64,000 nt of DNA, from the NCBI RefSeq assembly GCF_014201825.1, contig NZ_JACHFJ010000001.1, forward strand, positions 310,001 through 374,000, in the 5' to 3' direction. This DNA is from Acidocella aromatica (lineage in GTDB: Bacteria; Pseudomonadota; Alphaproteobacteria; Acetobacterales; Acetobacteraceae). Positions within the stretch are counted from its first letter, which is position 1. Every line of letters begins with the position of its first letter. Shown in pieces: positions 16,132-24,278 of this stretch. The notes beneath the pieces were generated by a model, which was given only the letters and a program-made list of their open reading frames with translations, was not told the DNA's origin and did not search any database. Position numbers and translations under genes: made by a program.

Positions 16132-17499
16132 TCAGAACGCCGCCTCGGCGAAGATCTTCCGCACATCCCCGCCCCATTCTCCGTGGTAGCGGGCGAGCCA
16201 ATGCTCGGCCTGGGTGGGAGCACCTGCGGCGATCTCCTGCAACGGGCGCAGATAGACCCGCTCATCCTCACCAGCCGCGTTCTTGCGGGCACGGTTCTTC
16301 AGACCATCAGCGGCAATCGCCAGCACCTCGCGCGCCAGATCGCGCAGCGTGCCCGCGCCAAAAGCCGTATTGACACCACTGGCAGGCACGGCGGCGCGCA
16401 AGGCAAGAATATCGGCGTAGGAGAGCGGCTTCACCAAGGCCGCGGCGGCTTCCAGCGCCGCCTTGTCGTAGAAGATGCCGGTCCACAGCGCGGACTGCGC
16501 CAGCATCATCGCCGGGCAGCCTGAATCCGCGCCGCGCGTCTCGATATATTTCTTCAGCCGCACATCAGGGAAGGCAGTGGTGGCATGATCGGCGAAATCG
16601 CCCATCGTGGCGCGCTCGCCGGGGCGCACGGCCAGCTTGCCCGCCATGAAGTCGCGGAAGGAGGCGCCGGTGGCGTCGGAAAACTCGCCGTCGCGGTAGA
16701 CGAAATACATCGGCACATCGAGCAGCCAGTTGGCGTAGGCGTCGAAGCCGAAGCCATCCTCGAAGATCACCGCCGGAATGCCGGAGCGGGCGTTGTCCGT
16801 ATCCGTCCAGACCAAAGCGCGGTTGGAGAGATAGCCGTTGGGCTTGCCCTCATAGAAGGGTGAGTTGGCGAACAGGGCCGTGGCCAGTGGTTGCAACGCG
16901 GAGCCGACGCGCATCTTGCGCACCATGTCGGCCTCGGAGCAGAAATCCAGGTTTACCTGTACGGTGCAGGTACGGAACATCATGTCCAGCCCGCGCGTGC
17001 CGACTTTCGGCATGTATTCGCGCATCAACTTGTAGCGGCCCTTGGGCATCATCGGCATCTGCGCCCGCGTGGCCACGGGGTGGAAGCCCAGCGGGGCAAA
17101 GCCGAGCCCGAGCCCCGGCACGACACCGCGCAGGCGCGCAAGATGCGCATCCAGTTCAGCCTTGGTGGCGTGAAGATCCGCCAGCGGCGCGCCGGAGAGT
17201 TCGAACTGCCCGCCCGGCTCCAGCGAGAGCGAGGCGCCATGCCCCTTCAGCCCGATGGTGTTGCCGTGGTCGAGGATCGGCTCCCAGCCCTCGCGCGCCT
17301 GCACGGCGGCGAGCAGTGCGGCAATGCCGCCTTCCTCCTCATAGCTGGGCGGGGCGAAATCGCGCAGGCGGAAGCCGAAGGCCTCGTGTTCCGTGCCGAT
17401 CAGGAAGCTGTCTGCCGGTTTGCAGCCGGATTCGAGGTAGGCGGCAAGGTCGCGCGCATCCTCGATGATCCGCGAATCAGCGTCTCCGGGGTTAGACAA
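16132..17499 (-). CDS. gshA: glutamate-cysteine ligase
   Basis: First enzyme of glutathione synthesis, joining glutamate and cysteine with ATP. The 455-residue product is of the alphaproteobacterial/plant type, unrelated in length and sequence to E. coli GshA. It shows FLIGTEHEAFGFR near residue 37, SLEPGGQFELSGAPL near 95, PKGRYKLMREYMPKVGTRGLDMM and TCTVQVNLDF, all diagnostic. The start is TTG at 17499, with GGGAG on the coding strand 7 bases before it. No nearby ATG fits. It begins 14 bases after the rsmE stop, so rsmE-gshA is a likely operon, ending at the hairpin at 16096. Confidence 0.94.
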   Translation of the reverse strand: MSNPGDADSRIIEDARDLAAYLESGCKPADSFLIGTEHEAFGFRLRDFAPPSYEEEGGIAALLAAVQAREGWEPILDHGNTIGLKGHGASLSLEPGGQFELSGAPLADLHATKAELDAHLARLRGVVPGLGLGFAPLGFHPVATRAQMPMMPKGRYKLMREYMPKVGTRGLDMMFRTCTVQVNLDFCSEADMVRKMRVGSALQPLATALFANSPFYEGKPNGYLSNRALVWTDTDNARSGIPAVIFEDGFGFDAYANWLLDVPMYFVYRDGEFSDATGASFRDFMAGKLAVRPGERATMGDFADHATTAFPDVRLKKYIETRGADSGCPAMMLAQSALWTGIFYDKAALEAAAALVKPLSYADILALRAAVPASGVNTAFGAGTLRDLAREVLAIAADGLKNRARKNAAGEDERVYLRPLQEIAAGAPTQAEHWLARYHGEWGGDVRKIFAEAAF

Positions 17500-17513
17500 G
17501 CTTTGACTCCCTG

Positions 17514-18221
17514 TTAGGACTGGGCTGCGAGTTGCAGCGTCAGCCCGGCTATGGCGGCGGTTTCGGCCCGCAGGATGCGGGCTCCCAGGGACACGCGCGT
17601 TACCTGGGGTATGCGACCGATAGCTTCAAGTTCCGCCTCGGTAAAGCCGCCTTCGGGGCCGACCATCAGCGCCGACTTGCCCGTTACCGGGCCGAGCAGC
17701 CCGGCGGTGCGGCGTTCATCGGCGATAAAGAGTGGACGATCCTCGGGCCATTGCGCCATCAGCCTGCCCACCGGCAGCGGGGCGCGAATTTCTGGCACGG
17801 CCAGACGCTCGCATTGCTCGGCGGCCTCGATGGCGATGGCACGCAACCGGTCCAGGTTCACATGGTCGGCATTGGTTCGTGCAGTGATGATCGGCTGGAT
17901 GACCGAGACGCCCAGTTCGGTCGCCTTCTCCACCACCATGTCCGTCTTGGCGCGCTTGAGCAGGGCGAAGCAGAGCCAGGCATCGGGCTCCGGGGCCTGG
18001 GGACGGGTTTGCTCGATGAGCGTTAGCGTCACAGCCTTACGGGAAAGTTTGGAGACAGCAGCGCGCCATTCGCCGCTCGCGCCATCGAAAACGCGCAGGG
18101 CATCCCCTTCCGCCGCGCGCATCACGGTGGCGATATAGTGGGATTGCGCCTCGGAAAGCGCGATTTCACCGCCGGCCGCCAGCGGCCCAGGCACGTATAG
18201 ACGAATTGACGCGATGCTCAT
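17514..18221 (-). CDS. rsmE: 16S rRNA (uracil-1498-N3)-methyltransferase
   Basis: SPOUT-fold methyltransferase modifying U1498 of 16S rRNA. The 235-residue product starts IRLYVPGPLAAGG with the N-terminal PUA-like domain (SQSHYIATVMRAAEGDALRVFDG). It ends with the knot motif MVGPEGGFTEAELEAIGR and LGARILRAETAAIAGL, both RsmE signatures. The middle motif AAEQCERLAVPEI is also conserved. I chose the ATG at 18221. A Met 33 bases further upstream would make the gene overlap the divergent ubiA and lacks homology. The gshA start is 14 bases downstream. Confidence 0.93.
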   Translation of the reverse strand: MSIASIRLYVPGPLAAGGEIALSEAQSHYIATVMRAAEGDALRVFDGASGEWRAAVSKLSRKAVTLTLIEQTRPQAPEPDAWLCFALLKRAKTDMVVEKATELGVSVIQPIITARTNADHVNLDRLRAIAIEAAEQCERLAVPEIRAPLPVGRLMAQWPEDRPLFIADERRTAGLLGPVTGKSALMVGPEGGFTEAELEAIGRIPQVTRVSLGARILRAETAAIAGLTLQLAAQS

Positions 18222-18240
18222 GCGGCGCTGAATAGCACCC

Positions 18241-19140
18241 ATGAGCGGATTCACCGATATACACCTGACCGGCTGGGTGGCCCATGTGCCGCCGCGCTTC
18301 GTACCCTATGTGTTGCTGGCCCGGCTCGACCGGCCGATCGGCGTCTGGCTACTCTTTCTGCCAGGGCTGTGGGCCATATGCCTTGCGGCCCATGGCTTCT
18401 GGTCCGGGCTGGGGCTGGCGCTGCTGTTCGGGCTGGGCTCGGTGGTGATGCGCGGGGCGGGCTGCGTGGTGAACGATCTGTGGGACCGCAAGCTCGACGC
18501 ACAGGTGGAGCGCACGCGCGGGCGGCCCTTGGCTTCGGGTGCCGTGAGCGTAACACAGGCGGTCGTCTTCCTCGCGCTGCTATGTCTTACGGGGCTGATA
18601 ATCCTGCTGCTGCTCAACCGTACGGCGCAAATTTTGGGTGTATGCTCATTGCTGCTGGTAGCGCTGTATCCGGCGGCCAAGCGCGTCACCTGGTGGCCGC
18701 AGGTGGTGCTGGGCTTCACCTTCGGCTGGGGCGCGCCGATGGGCTATGCCGCCGCAGCGGGACATCTCGCTTGGCCGGCGCTGCCGCTCTACGCTGCGAC
18801 GATTCTGTGGATCCTGGCCTATGACACGATCTACGCGCATCAGGACCGCGAGGATGACACGGTGGTGGGGGTGAAATCCACCGCCCGACTGTTCGGGGCT
18901 CGCACGCGGCAGATGGCGGCCGTCTGCTACAGCGGCACCGTGCTGCTCCTGCTGCTCGCCTTCTGGGGCAGCGGGCTGCATATCTGGGCTTATTGGCTGA
19001 TGCTGATCCCGGCCGGGCTGCTGGCGTGGCAGGTGGTCACGCTGGATATCGACAATCCGGCCTATTGCCTGACCCTGTTCAAGCTCAACCGCGAGGTGGG
19101 GGTGGCGGTGGCGGTGGCGATTCTGGCGGGGCAGATCTGA
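18241..19140 (+). CDS. ubiA: 4-hydroxybenzoate polyprenyltransferase
   Basis: Inner-membrane prenyltransferase that attaches the polyprenyl tail to 4-hydroxybenzoate, the second step of ubiquinone synthesis. The 299-residue product has the two Asp-rich Mg2+/diphosphate motifs, NDLWDRKLDAQVERTRGRPLA near residue 80 and YDTIYAHQDREDDTVVGVKS near 197. Hydrophobic helices surround both, as in the UbiA fold. Length is standard. It is divergent from rsmE, with a 19-base gap, so the promoter must overlap one of the coding ends. DUF4186 follows 8 bases later. Confidence 0.95.
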   Translation: MSGFTDIHLTGWVAHVPPRFVPYVLLARLDRPIGVWLLFLPGLWAICLAAHGFWSGLGLALLFGLGSVVMRGAGCVVNDLWDRKLDAQVERTRGRPLASGAVSVTQAVVFLALLCLTGLIILLLLNRTAQILGVCSLLLVALYPAAKRVTWWPQVVLGFTFGWGAPMGYAAAAGHLAWPALPLYAATILWILAYDTIYAHQDREDDTVVGVKSTARLFGARTRQMAAVCYSGTVLLLLLAFWGSGLHIWAYWLMLIPAGLLAWQVVTLDIDNPAYCLTLFKLNREVGVAVAVAILAGQI

Positions 19141-19148
19141 GCCACAAC

Positions 19149-19511
19149 GTGCCGGAGGAGGATCTCTTCACCCGGCTCGCCCGCTCCAAATTCCGCAGCC
19201 GGTTTCGTCTGGGCCCGCGCGAGCGCGATTACGCCCGAGCCCAGGGGCGGGAGGTGATCGCGGAACATGCACGGGCGTTTATTTCCACCCGCCTGGCCCC
19301 GGAGGCCCCGGCCAATGATGGGCGGCAGACGCCGATGCGCGGGCATCCGGTGTTCATCGCCCAGCACGCCACGGCCTGCTGCTGCCGGGGCTGTCTGGCC
19401 AAATGGCACCGCATACCACAGGGGCAGGGGCTAAGCGGCGGGGAACAAAATTATGTGGTCGGGGTGCTGATGCGCTGGCTCGACCGTGAGATGACAAGGA
19501 CCGACACATGA
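19149..19511 (+). CDS. DUF4186 protein
   Basis: Small protein of unknown function that belongs to the DUF4186 family. From the GTG at 19149 the 120-residue product covers the whole domain: LFTRLARSKFRSRFRLGPRE, then RQTPMRGHPVFIAQHATACC, then CRGCLAKWHRIPQGQGLS. The conserved CC-x-x-C with neighbouring His residues suggests a metal site, but no activity is established. An ATG at 18993 would overlap ubiA by 148 bases and add a Gly run, a clear frame shadow of ubiA. Its stop overlaps ybaK by 4 bases (ATGA), so both are probably translated from the ubiA transcript. Confidence 0.8.
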   Translation: MPEEDLFTRLARSKFRSRFRLGPRERDYARAQGREVIAEHARAFISTRLAPEAPANDGRQTPMRGHPVFIAQHATACCCRGCLAKWHRIPQGQGLSGGEQNYVVGVLMRWLDREMTRTDT

Positions 19512-19987
19512 GCACCGGCACCCCGGCGACGCAGTTTCTCCGTGCCGCCAACATCCCCTTCCGTGTCTTGGAATATAAGTACGATCCGGGCCAGGAGCGC
19601 GTGGCCCTGCAAGCCGCTGAGGCCACGGGCATTCCGCCCGGCCAGTTGCTGAAGACGCTGATGCTGGAGGTGGACAACGCCCCCGCCTGCGCGGTGCTGC
19701 CGGGGGATAAAAACCTCTCGATGAAGCTGGTGGCCTCGGCCCTGGGCGGTAAATCGGCGGCGATGATGCCGCCCGAGAAGGCCGAGCGCCTGACCGGCTA
19801 TCGTACCGGAGGCATCAGCCCGTTCGGGCAGCGCCGCAAGGTGCCAGTGCTGTTCGAGACTTCGGCCATGGGCTTCGAGACGGTGGGGATCAATGGCGGT
19901 AAGCGAGGGGTGATCGTGGTGCTCTCGCCCCGGGAAGCGTGCGAGGCGCTGGGAGCAAAGGCCGCGCCGCTCTGCGCCGAGGGATAA
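19508..19987 (+). CDS. ybaK: Cys-tRNA(Pro)/Cys-tRNA(Cys) deacylase, YbaK type
   Basis: Trans-editing enzyme that hydrolyses cysteine wrongly attached to tRNA-Pro. The 159-residue product is a single YbaK/ProX domain. It shows GIPPGQLLKTLMLEVDNAPA, the lysine-containing AVLPGDKNLSMKLVASALGGK, RLTGYRTGGISPFGQ (the GxxSPFG signature that forms the substrate pocket) and a C-terminal GGKRGVIVVLSPRE. Length is standard. It overlaps DUF4186 by 4 bases and ends 10 bases before a predicted promoter for the thiamine operon. Confidence 0.92.
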   Translation: MSTGTPATQFLRAANIPFRVLEYKYDPGQERVALQAAEATGIPPGQLLKTLMLEVDNAPACAVLPGDKNLSMKLVASALGGKSAAMMPPEKAERLTGYRTGGISPFGQRRKVPVLFETSAMGFETVGINGGKRGVIVVLSPREACEALGAKAAPLCAEG

Positions 19988-19997
19988 ACCGCCACGC

Positions 19998-20027
19998 TTG
20001 ACGCCGAACGGCGTTCGGCAACATGAT
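19998..20027 (+). promoter_or_regulatory. candidate promoter with internal 17-bp palindrome
   Basis: TTGACG at 19998-20003 and CATGAT at 20022-20027, spaced by 18 bases, form a credible sigma-70 promoter whose start would fall at the first bases of the TPP aptamer (about 20034). The perfect inverted repeat GCCGAACG-g-CGTTCGGC (20003-20019) fills the spacer, an ideal place for a repressor operator. It has no T-run after it, so it is unlikely to be a ybaK terminator. Confidence 0.5.
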
Positions 20028-20030
20028 TGC

Positions 20031-20108
20031 GCATCCGGGGTGCCCGCGCTGTGCGGGCTGAGATCACACCCGCTGAACCTGCCTGGGTAATGCCAGCGAA
20101 GGGAGTGC
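20031..20108 (+). ncRNA. TPP (THI-box) riboswitch
   Basis: Thiamine pyrophosphate-sensing aptamer. It has all conserved THI-box elements in order: GGGGTGCCC, CTGAGA (20058-20063), ACCCGCTGAACCTG, and the 3' TGGGTAATGCCAGCGAAGGGA block. P1 can form between GCATCC (20031-20036) and GGAGTGC (20102-20108). The ribosome site of the next gene (AAGGGAG, 20099-20105) is part of the aptamer's 3' strand. Ligand binding should therefore hide it, giving control of translation initiation, as in many proteobacterial TPP switches. I see no expression-platform terminator between the aptamer and the ATG at 20114. Confidence 0.96.
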
Positions 20109-20113
20109 CGAAT

Positions 20114-21064
20114 ATGCTACGCCGTCATTTTGTCTCATCCGTTGCCGCGACTCTGGCGGCCCCTGCCCTGGCCCGCGCCGCCAGCGCGCAGAGCTTCACC
20201 CTCATCCTGGACTGGTTCATCAACCCGGACCACGCGCCACTTTTCGCCGCCAAATATTGCGGCGCCTTCGCCCGTGCCGGGCTGGATGTGAAGCTCATCG
20301 CCCCCACCGACCCTGACGTGCCGCCGCGCCTTGTGGCCGCCGGGCAGGCTGATGCCTGCCTGAGCTACCAGCCGCAGCTTTATCTGCTGGTGGACCAGGG
20401 CCTGCCGCTGCGCCGCACCGGCACGCTGATCGACAAGCCGCTGAACACGCTGACCGCGCTGAAGCAAAGCGGAATCACCAAGCTTGCCGACCTCAAGGGC
20501 CGCAAGATCGGCTATTCGGTGGCCGGGGTGGAAACGGTGCTAATCGGCACCATGCTGAAATCGGTGGGGCTGCAACTCAGCGACGTGACGCTGGTGAATG
20601 TGAACTTCAACCTCGTTACCGCGCTGCAATCGCGCGAGGTGGATGCGGTGATCGGCACGTTCCGCACCTATGAGGATATCCAACTGGCCCAGGCCGGGCT
20701 GGAGCCAGTGATCTTCGCACCCGAGGATTACGGCGTGCCGCAAGCCGATGAGCTGATCCTGCTCTCCGCAGAGAGCAAGCTGAAAGCTCCGGCGCTGGCT
20801 GGTTTCCTGGGGGCTCTGCGCGAGGGCGTGGCCGCGCTGGAGGCTGAGCCGGAGAAGATGCTAGCGCTGTTCCTGAAGGATAACCCCAGCCTGAACGACA
20901 AGTTGGACATCGCCTCCTGGCACGCGCTGCCGCCATACTTCGCGCGCGATCCGGCGGCGCTGGATGCCGCCCGCTACACCAAGTATCGGGACTTCATGCG
21001 CGCTGCCGGGCTGATCAAGAAGGATCTGCCGCTCAGCGCCTACGCGGTACAGATCACCGCGTAA
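20114..21064 (+). CDS. thiY: ABC transporter substrate-binding protein, thiamine precursor (ThiY type)
   Basis: Periplasmic binding protein of the NMT1/THI5 family for a thiamine pyrimidine precursor such as formylaminopyrimidine or HMP. The 316-residue product has a signal peptide (RRHFVSSVAATLAAPALARA) and the family pocket motif LILDWFINPDHAPLFAAKY, followed by LIAPTDPDVPPRLVAAGQAD. The start at 20114 lies right after the TPP riboswitch, and the 29-residue longer reading would translate the aptamer. The gene is followed 1 base later by its ATPase and then the permease. Riboswitch context makes the thiamine role firm, while the exact ligand is inferred. Confidence 0.9.
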   Translation: MLRRHFVSSVAATLAAPALARAASAQSFTLILDWFINPDHAPLFAAKYCGAFARAGLDVKLIAPTDPDVPPRLVAAGQADACLSYQPQLYLLVDQGLPLRRTGTLIDKPLNTLTALKQSGITKLADLKGRKIGYSVAGVETVLIGTMLKSVGLQLSDVTLVNVNFNLVTALQSREVDAVIGTFRTYEDIQLAQAGLEPVIFAPEDYGVPQADELILLSAESKLKAPALAGFLGALREGVAALEAEPEKMLALFLKDNPSLNDKLDIASWHALPPYFARDPAALDAARYTKYRDFMRAAGLIKKDLPLSAYAVQITA

Positions 21065-21065
21065 C

Positions 21066-21797
21066 ATGCCTCCGCCTGGGATCGTCATCGAGGGGCTCTG
21101 CCTGCGCTATGCCGGGGAGAGCATCTTCGAGAACCTTAGCGTTACGCTCCCCGGCGGACGGTTTTCCGCGCTGCTGGGGCCGAGTGGCGTGGGCAAGACG
21201 AGCCTGCTGCGGATTATCGCCGGGCTGGAAGCGCCAGCCGCGGGCCGTGTGTATGCCGAGGATAACGCGCCCCTGGCTGGGCGCGTGGCCTATATGGCGC
21301 AGCAGGATTTGCTGCTGCCCTGGGCCAGCGCACTGAACAATGTGATGCTCGGGGCTACGTTGCGGGGAGAAGCACGCGACCCGCAACGGGCCGAGGCGCT
21401 GCTGCACCGCGTGGGGTTGGGGCATAGGCTGCGCGCGCTGCCCGCCACGCTCTCTGGCGGCGAACGCCAGCGCGTGGCCCTGGCCCGCACATTGTATGAG
21501 GAGCGTCCCGTGGTGCTGATGGACGAGCCGTTCTCGGCGCTGGATGCGATCAGCCGCGCGCGAATCCAGGAGCTGGCGGCCGAGTTGCTGGACCAGCGCA
21601 CGGTGCTGCTGATCACCCATGATCCGCTGGAAGCCTGTCGGCTGGGGCACAGCCTCTGGGTACTGGCGGGTAACCCTGCAACTCTGGGCTCTCCACTCAC
21701 CGTGCCGGGCGCGCCGCCCCGCGCGCCAGATAACAATTCGGTACTACATATGCAGGGTGAGCTGCTGCGCCGGCTCGCCGCGCTGAGCCCGGCATGA
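21066..21797 (+). CDS. thiZ: ABC transporter ATP-binding protein, thiamine precursor (ThiZ type)
   Basis: Cytoplasmic ATPase of the riboswitch-controlled importer. The 243-residue product has Walker A GPSGVGKTSLLRII near residue 39, the Q-loop in MAQQDLLLPWASALNN, the signature LSGGERQRVALART near 130, Walker B VVLMDEPFSALD and the switch His in LLITHDPLEACRLG. The LPW motif after the Q-loop and overall length match the nitrate/sulfonate/taurine (SsuB/TauB/ThiZ) class. It starts 1 base after thiY and overlaps thiX by 4 bases, so the three are translationally linked. Confidence 0.9.
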   Translation: MPPPGIVIEGLCLRYAGESIFENLSVTLPGGRFSALLGPSGVGKTSLLRIIAGLEAPAAGRVYAEDNAPLAGRVAYMAQQDLLLPWASALNNVMLGATLRGEARDPQRAEALLHRVGLGHRLRALPATLSGGERQRVALARTLYEERPVVLMDEPFSALDAISRARIQELAAELLDQRTVLLITHDPLEACRLGHSLWVLAGNPATLGSPLTVPGAPPRAPDNNSVLHMQGELLRRLAALSPA

Positions 21798-22528
21798 TCC
21801 GCCCGTTCATCACACTCGCGGGGTTTATCGCGCTATGGTGGGCCATGGCGGCCTATGGCGGCGTGCCGCCTTATATGCTGCCAAGCCCCCAGGCCGTGGG
21901 GGCGGCGTTATGGACGCAGCGGGAGTATCTGGCCACCAATGCGGGCGTAACTCTGGCGGAAATCGCCATAGGGCTCACGGGCGGTACGATCCTCGGGGCG
22001 CTGGCGGCGCTGGGCGTGGCGGCCTCGCCGGTGTTGCAGCGCTGGCTGCTGCCGGTGCTGGTGCTGAGCCAGGCGATTCCCGTATTCGCCCTGGCGCCGC
22101 TGATGGTGCTGTGGCTGGGCTTCGGGCTCACCTCCAAGGTGGCCATGGCCATGCTGGTCATCTTTTTCCCCGTCACGGCGAATTTCCTCGACGGGCTGCG
22201 CCGCACCGAGGCGGGCTGGCTGGACCTTGCCCGCACCATGAACGCCAAACCGCTTTACGTGCTGCTAAGGCTGCGCCTGCCAGCCGCCCTACCCGCCTTG
22301 GGCTCGGGCCTGCGCGTGGCGGCTGCGGTGGCGCCCATCGGGGCCATACTGGGCGAGTGGGTGGGGGCATCCTCGGGGCTTGGGTATGTGATGCTGAACG
22401 CCAATGCGCGCATCCAGCCGGACCTTATGTTCGCGGCGCTCGTAGTGCTGATGGCTATCGCCATCGGGTTGTACGTGGCCGTGGACAAGACCCTGCGCCG
22501 CCTGCTGCGCTGGGCGCCCGGCAGTTAA
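21794..22528 (+). CDS. thiX: ABC transporter permease, thiamine precursor (ThiX type)
   Basis: Inner-membrane permease of the same importer. The 244-residue product has about six hydrophobic helices and the EAA-type coupling loop (GLRRTEAGWLDLARTMNAKP, then LPAALPALGSGLRVA) found in the SsuC/TauC/ThiX class. It begins within the thiZ stop (ATGA) and the operon ends at a strong hairpin at 22537. No other thiamine gene is in the window, so the cell either makes thiamine at another locus or salvages the pyrimidine part. Confidence 0.9.
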   Translation: MIRPFITLAGFIALWWAMAAYGGVPPYMLPSPQAVGAALWTQREYLATNAGVTLAEIAIGLTGGTILGALAALGVAASPVLQRWLLPVLVLSQAIPVFALAPLMVLWLGFGLTSKVAMAMLVIFFPVTANFLDGLRRTEAGWLDLARTMNAKPLYVLLRLRLPAALPALGSGLRVAAAVAPIGAILGEWVGASSGLGYVMLNANARIQPDLMFAALVVLMAIAIGLYVAVDKTLRRLLRWAPGS

Positions 22529-22536
22529 GGCATAAA

Positions 22537-22563
22537 AAAACCCCGGCGGTCTGCCGGGGTTTT
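22537..22563. terminator. bidirectional rho-independent terminator after thiX
   Basis: AAAACCCCGGC and GCCGGGGTTTT form an 11-pair stem around GGTCT, with A and T tracts on either side. It lies between the convergent ends of thiX and the OmpA-family gene. Confidence 0.9.
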
Positions 22564-22583
22564 CTTGTGGGCGTTGAGGACCG

Positions 22584-23654
22584 TTACTTGAGGACGATCT
22601 CGACGCGGCGGTTCTGCGGCTCGCGCACGCCCGGGCCGGTCGGGACCAGCAGGTGAGTGGCGCCGTAGGCCTGGATCTCGATCTCGGAGGCAGGAACGCC
22701 GTCCTGCACCAGCTGCGCGGCGACGGCCTTGGCGCGACGCTCGGACAGACCCTGGTTGTACACCGCGGTGCCCGAGGTGTCGGTGTAACCGGCAACGTTC
22801 AGGGTGGTGACGTTCTGGGTCTTGGAGTCGGCGGCGGCCTGGGCGATGATCTGGGTCGCGCGCGGGGTCAGGTTCGCCTTATCCCAGTCGAAGAACACCA
22901 GGTAGGTCTTGGCCGGCGCCGGAGCCGGGGCAGCGACCGGAGCGGCGACCGGAACCGGGGCCGGAGCCGGAGCGGCGGCCGGGGCGTTGAAGAGCTGGTA
23001 GCGCAGGCCCAGCAGGAAGGTGTGGTAGTCGTGCTGGCCCAGCTTCACGATGCCGTTATTGCCGCCGACCTCAGCATAGTTGCGGCTGGAGACCAGCTGC
23101 ATGAAGCGGTACTCGGCGGTGGCGGACAGACCCGGCACCCAGGGGAGCGGGTAGGACACACCGGCGATCAGCTGATAGGCGAAGCTGCCGGCGTCGCCGC
23201 CAACGCGGTAGCCGTTGCCATCGCCCGCCAGGCTGTTGGACAGATGAACCCACTGGTAACCCGCACCGGCACCCAGGTAGGGGAAGATCGGCAGGCCGAC
23301 GTTGAAGTCGTACAGCACGTTGACCATCGGGCCGTAGGTCTCAACACCGCCATGCGCGGCGGAGATGTTGCCAGCGCCGTAGTTATGGGCGGAGCTCAGG
23401 TTGTTGCGGTAGAAGTTGCCCCCGATTTCAGCCCGGAAGCCATTGCCCAGGCCGTAACCAACACTGGCAACGCCGGAGTAGGAGATGCTGCTGTTGAATT
23501 TGCCGTAGCTGCCGTTGTGGTTGTCGTAGCTGAAGCCATCCTGCATCGTGGTGCCAGCGCCGAGGCTGACATACGGGCCCTTGACGGGCTGGGCCTGGGC
23601 GGCAAGCGGCAGGGCCAGGCAAGTGGCGGCGGCAAGCGCGAGACGGAGTTTCAT
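22584..23654 (-). CDS. OmpA-family outer membrane protein
   Basis: Two-domain envelope protein. The 356-residue precursor has a signal peptide (MKLRLALAAATCLALPLAAQ) and an N-terminal OmpA-like beta-barrel of about 220 residues with alternating aromatic strands (GPYVSLGAGTTMQDGFSY through YHTFLLGLRYQLF). An Ala/Pro/Val hinge follows, then a C-terminal peptidoglycan-binding OmpA domain with YLVFFDWDKANLTPRATQII, VAGYTDTSGTAVYNQGLSERR and the terminal PQNRRVEIVLK. The start at 23654 is supported by AAGGA 8 bases before the ATG. An earlier Met lies beyond this ribosome site. It probably tethers the outer membrane to peptidoglycan. Confidence 0.92.
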   Translation of the reverse strand: MKLRLALAAATCLALPLAAQAQPVKGPYVSLGAGTTMQDGFSYDNHNGSYGKFNSSISYSGVASVGYGLGNGFRAEIGGNFYRNNLSSAHNYGAGNISAAHGGVETYGPMVNVLYDFNVGLPIFPYLGAGAGYQWVHLSNSLAGDGNGYRVGGDAGSFAYQLIAGVSYPLPWVPGLSATAEYRFMQLVSSRNYAEVGGNNGIVKLGQHDYHTFLLGLRYQLFNAPAAAPAPAPVPVAAPVAAPAPAPAKTYLVFFDWDKANLTPRATQIIAQAAADSKTQNVTTLNVAGYTDTSGTAVYNQGLSERRAKAVAAQLVQDGVPASEIEIQAYGATHLLVPTGPGVREPQNRRVEIVLK

Positions 23655-23996
23655 TAATGGTATCCTTACCAAATTGGTTGCGCCGAGCAGTATAAGCTAT
23701 TCCAAAACAAAAAGAACGCGCTCAGCGGGAAGCTGCCATGACACTCCGAGGACTGTAGTATTTCTGACATATTTGTTATCGGCGACCGTTTTGAGGTGTC
23801 GGAACCAGGCCTCAAATGCCAGATTTCCGCCAAAACAGCGCTCGCCGAAATGTTACCTTCAGCGCACCACCAAACCAGCGGGCATGCGGCCGCTGCAGTG
23901 CAGCATTGCACATTGCAGAAATGTGACAGGAGAGAAGGCTAGAGCGGCACTTTCACCCTCTTTGGGTGATCCCGGCAACCGCCAAAACAACTATCT
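23655..23996. other. 342-base gene-free stretch between the OmpA-family gene and the first PilZ gene
   Basis: Holds the AAGGA ribosome site of the OmpA gene (23663-23667, opposite strand) and presumably its promoter, which I could not assign. A short hairpin, TCACCC-tcttt-GGGTGA (23953-23969), lies just downstream of the minus-strand PilZ gene and lacks a T-run. No convincing coding potential seen on either strand. Confidence 0.6.
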
Positions 23997-24278
23997 TCAA
24001 GATATGAACTCGACGCCGATAAGATGCCCACGCGCCCAGCACCGCCGCACCTTACGCTGCGTATCGTCGGCAAAGCGCAAAACCAAAGTTTCCGGCACAT
24101 CAACCATCACTTCTGTTTCGACACAGGCGCCCTTCGCCGACAGATCGCGAATAATGCAGTCCACCACAGTAGGACTGAACCCACCGTAAAACAGTTTTCC
24201 TGACTTTATCGCGCGCGTCCTATGCTCACTACGACGCTCCGGGTTGGTGGAATCGAATTGTGAGGTCATCGCACCCAT
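23997..24278 (-). CDS. PilZ-domain protein (canonical c-di-GMP motifs)
   Basis: Small stand-alone PilZ domain, a likely receptor for the second messenger c-di-GMP. The 93-residue product has both binding motifs: RSEHR (RxxxR) near the start of the domain and RDLSAKGACVET ([D/N]xSxxG). The C-terminal strands CWARGHLIGVEFIS match the PilZ barrel. I used the Met at 24278 because GAGGTGC-type purines precede it, although a Met 42 bases upstream is possible. It is divergent from a second PilZ gene across an AT-rich spacer and the two proteins align along their whole domain, so they look like a duplicated pair. Confidence 0.8.
   Translation of the reverse strand: MGAMTSQFDSTNPERRSEHRTRAIKSGKLFYGGFSPTVVDCIIRDLSAKGACVETEVMVDVPETLVLRFADDTQRKVRRCWARGHLIGVEFIS

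Noticed and set aside
20003-20019. Palindrome read as a ybaK terminator
   Set aside because: The stem would have a very short loop and no T-run follows; its location in a promoter spacer makes an operator more likely.
22653-23657. 334-residue frame opposite the OmpA-family gene
   Set aside because: Antisense Gly/Val-rich shadow; the OmpA gene has signal peptide, barrel and peptidoglycan domain.
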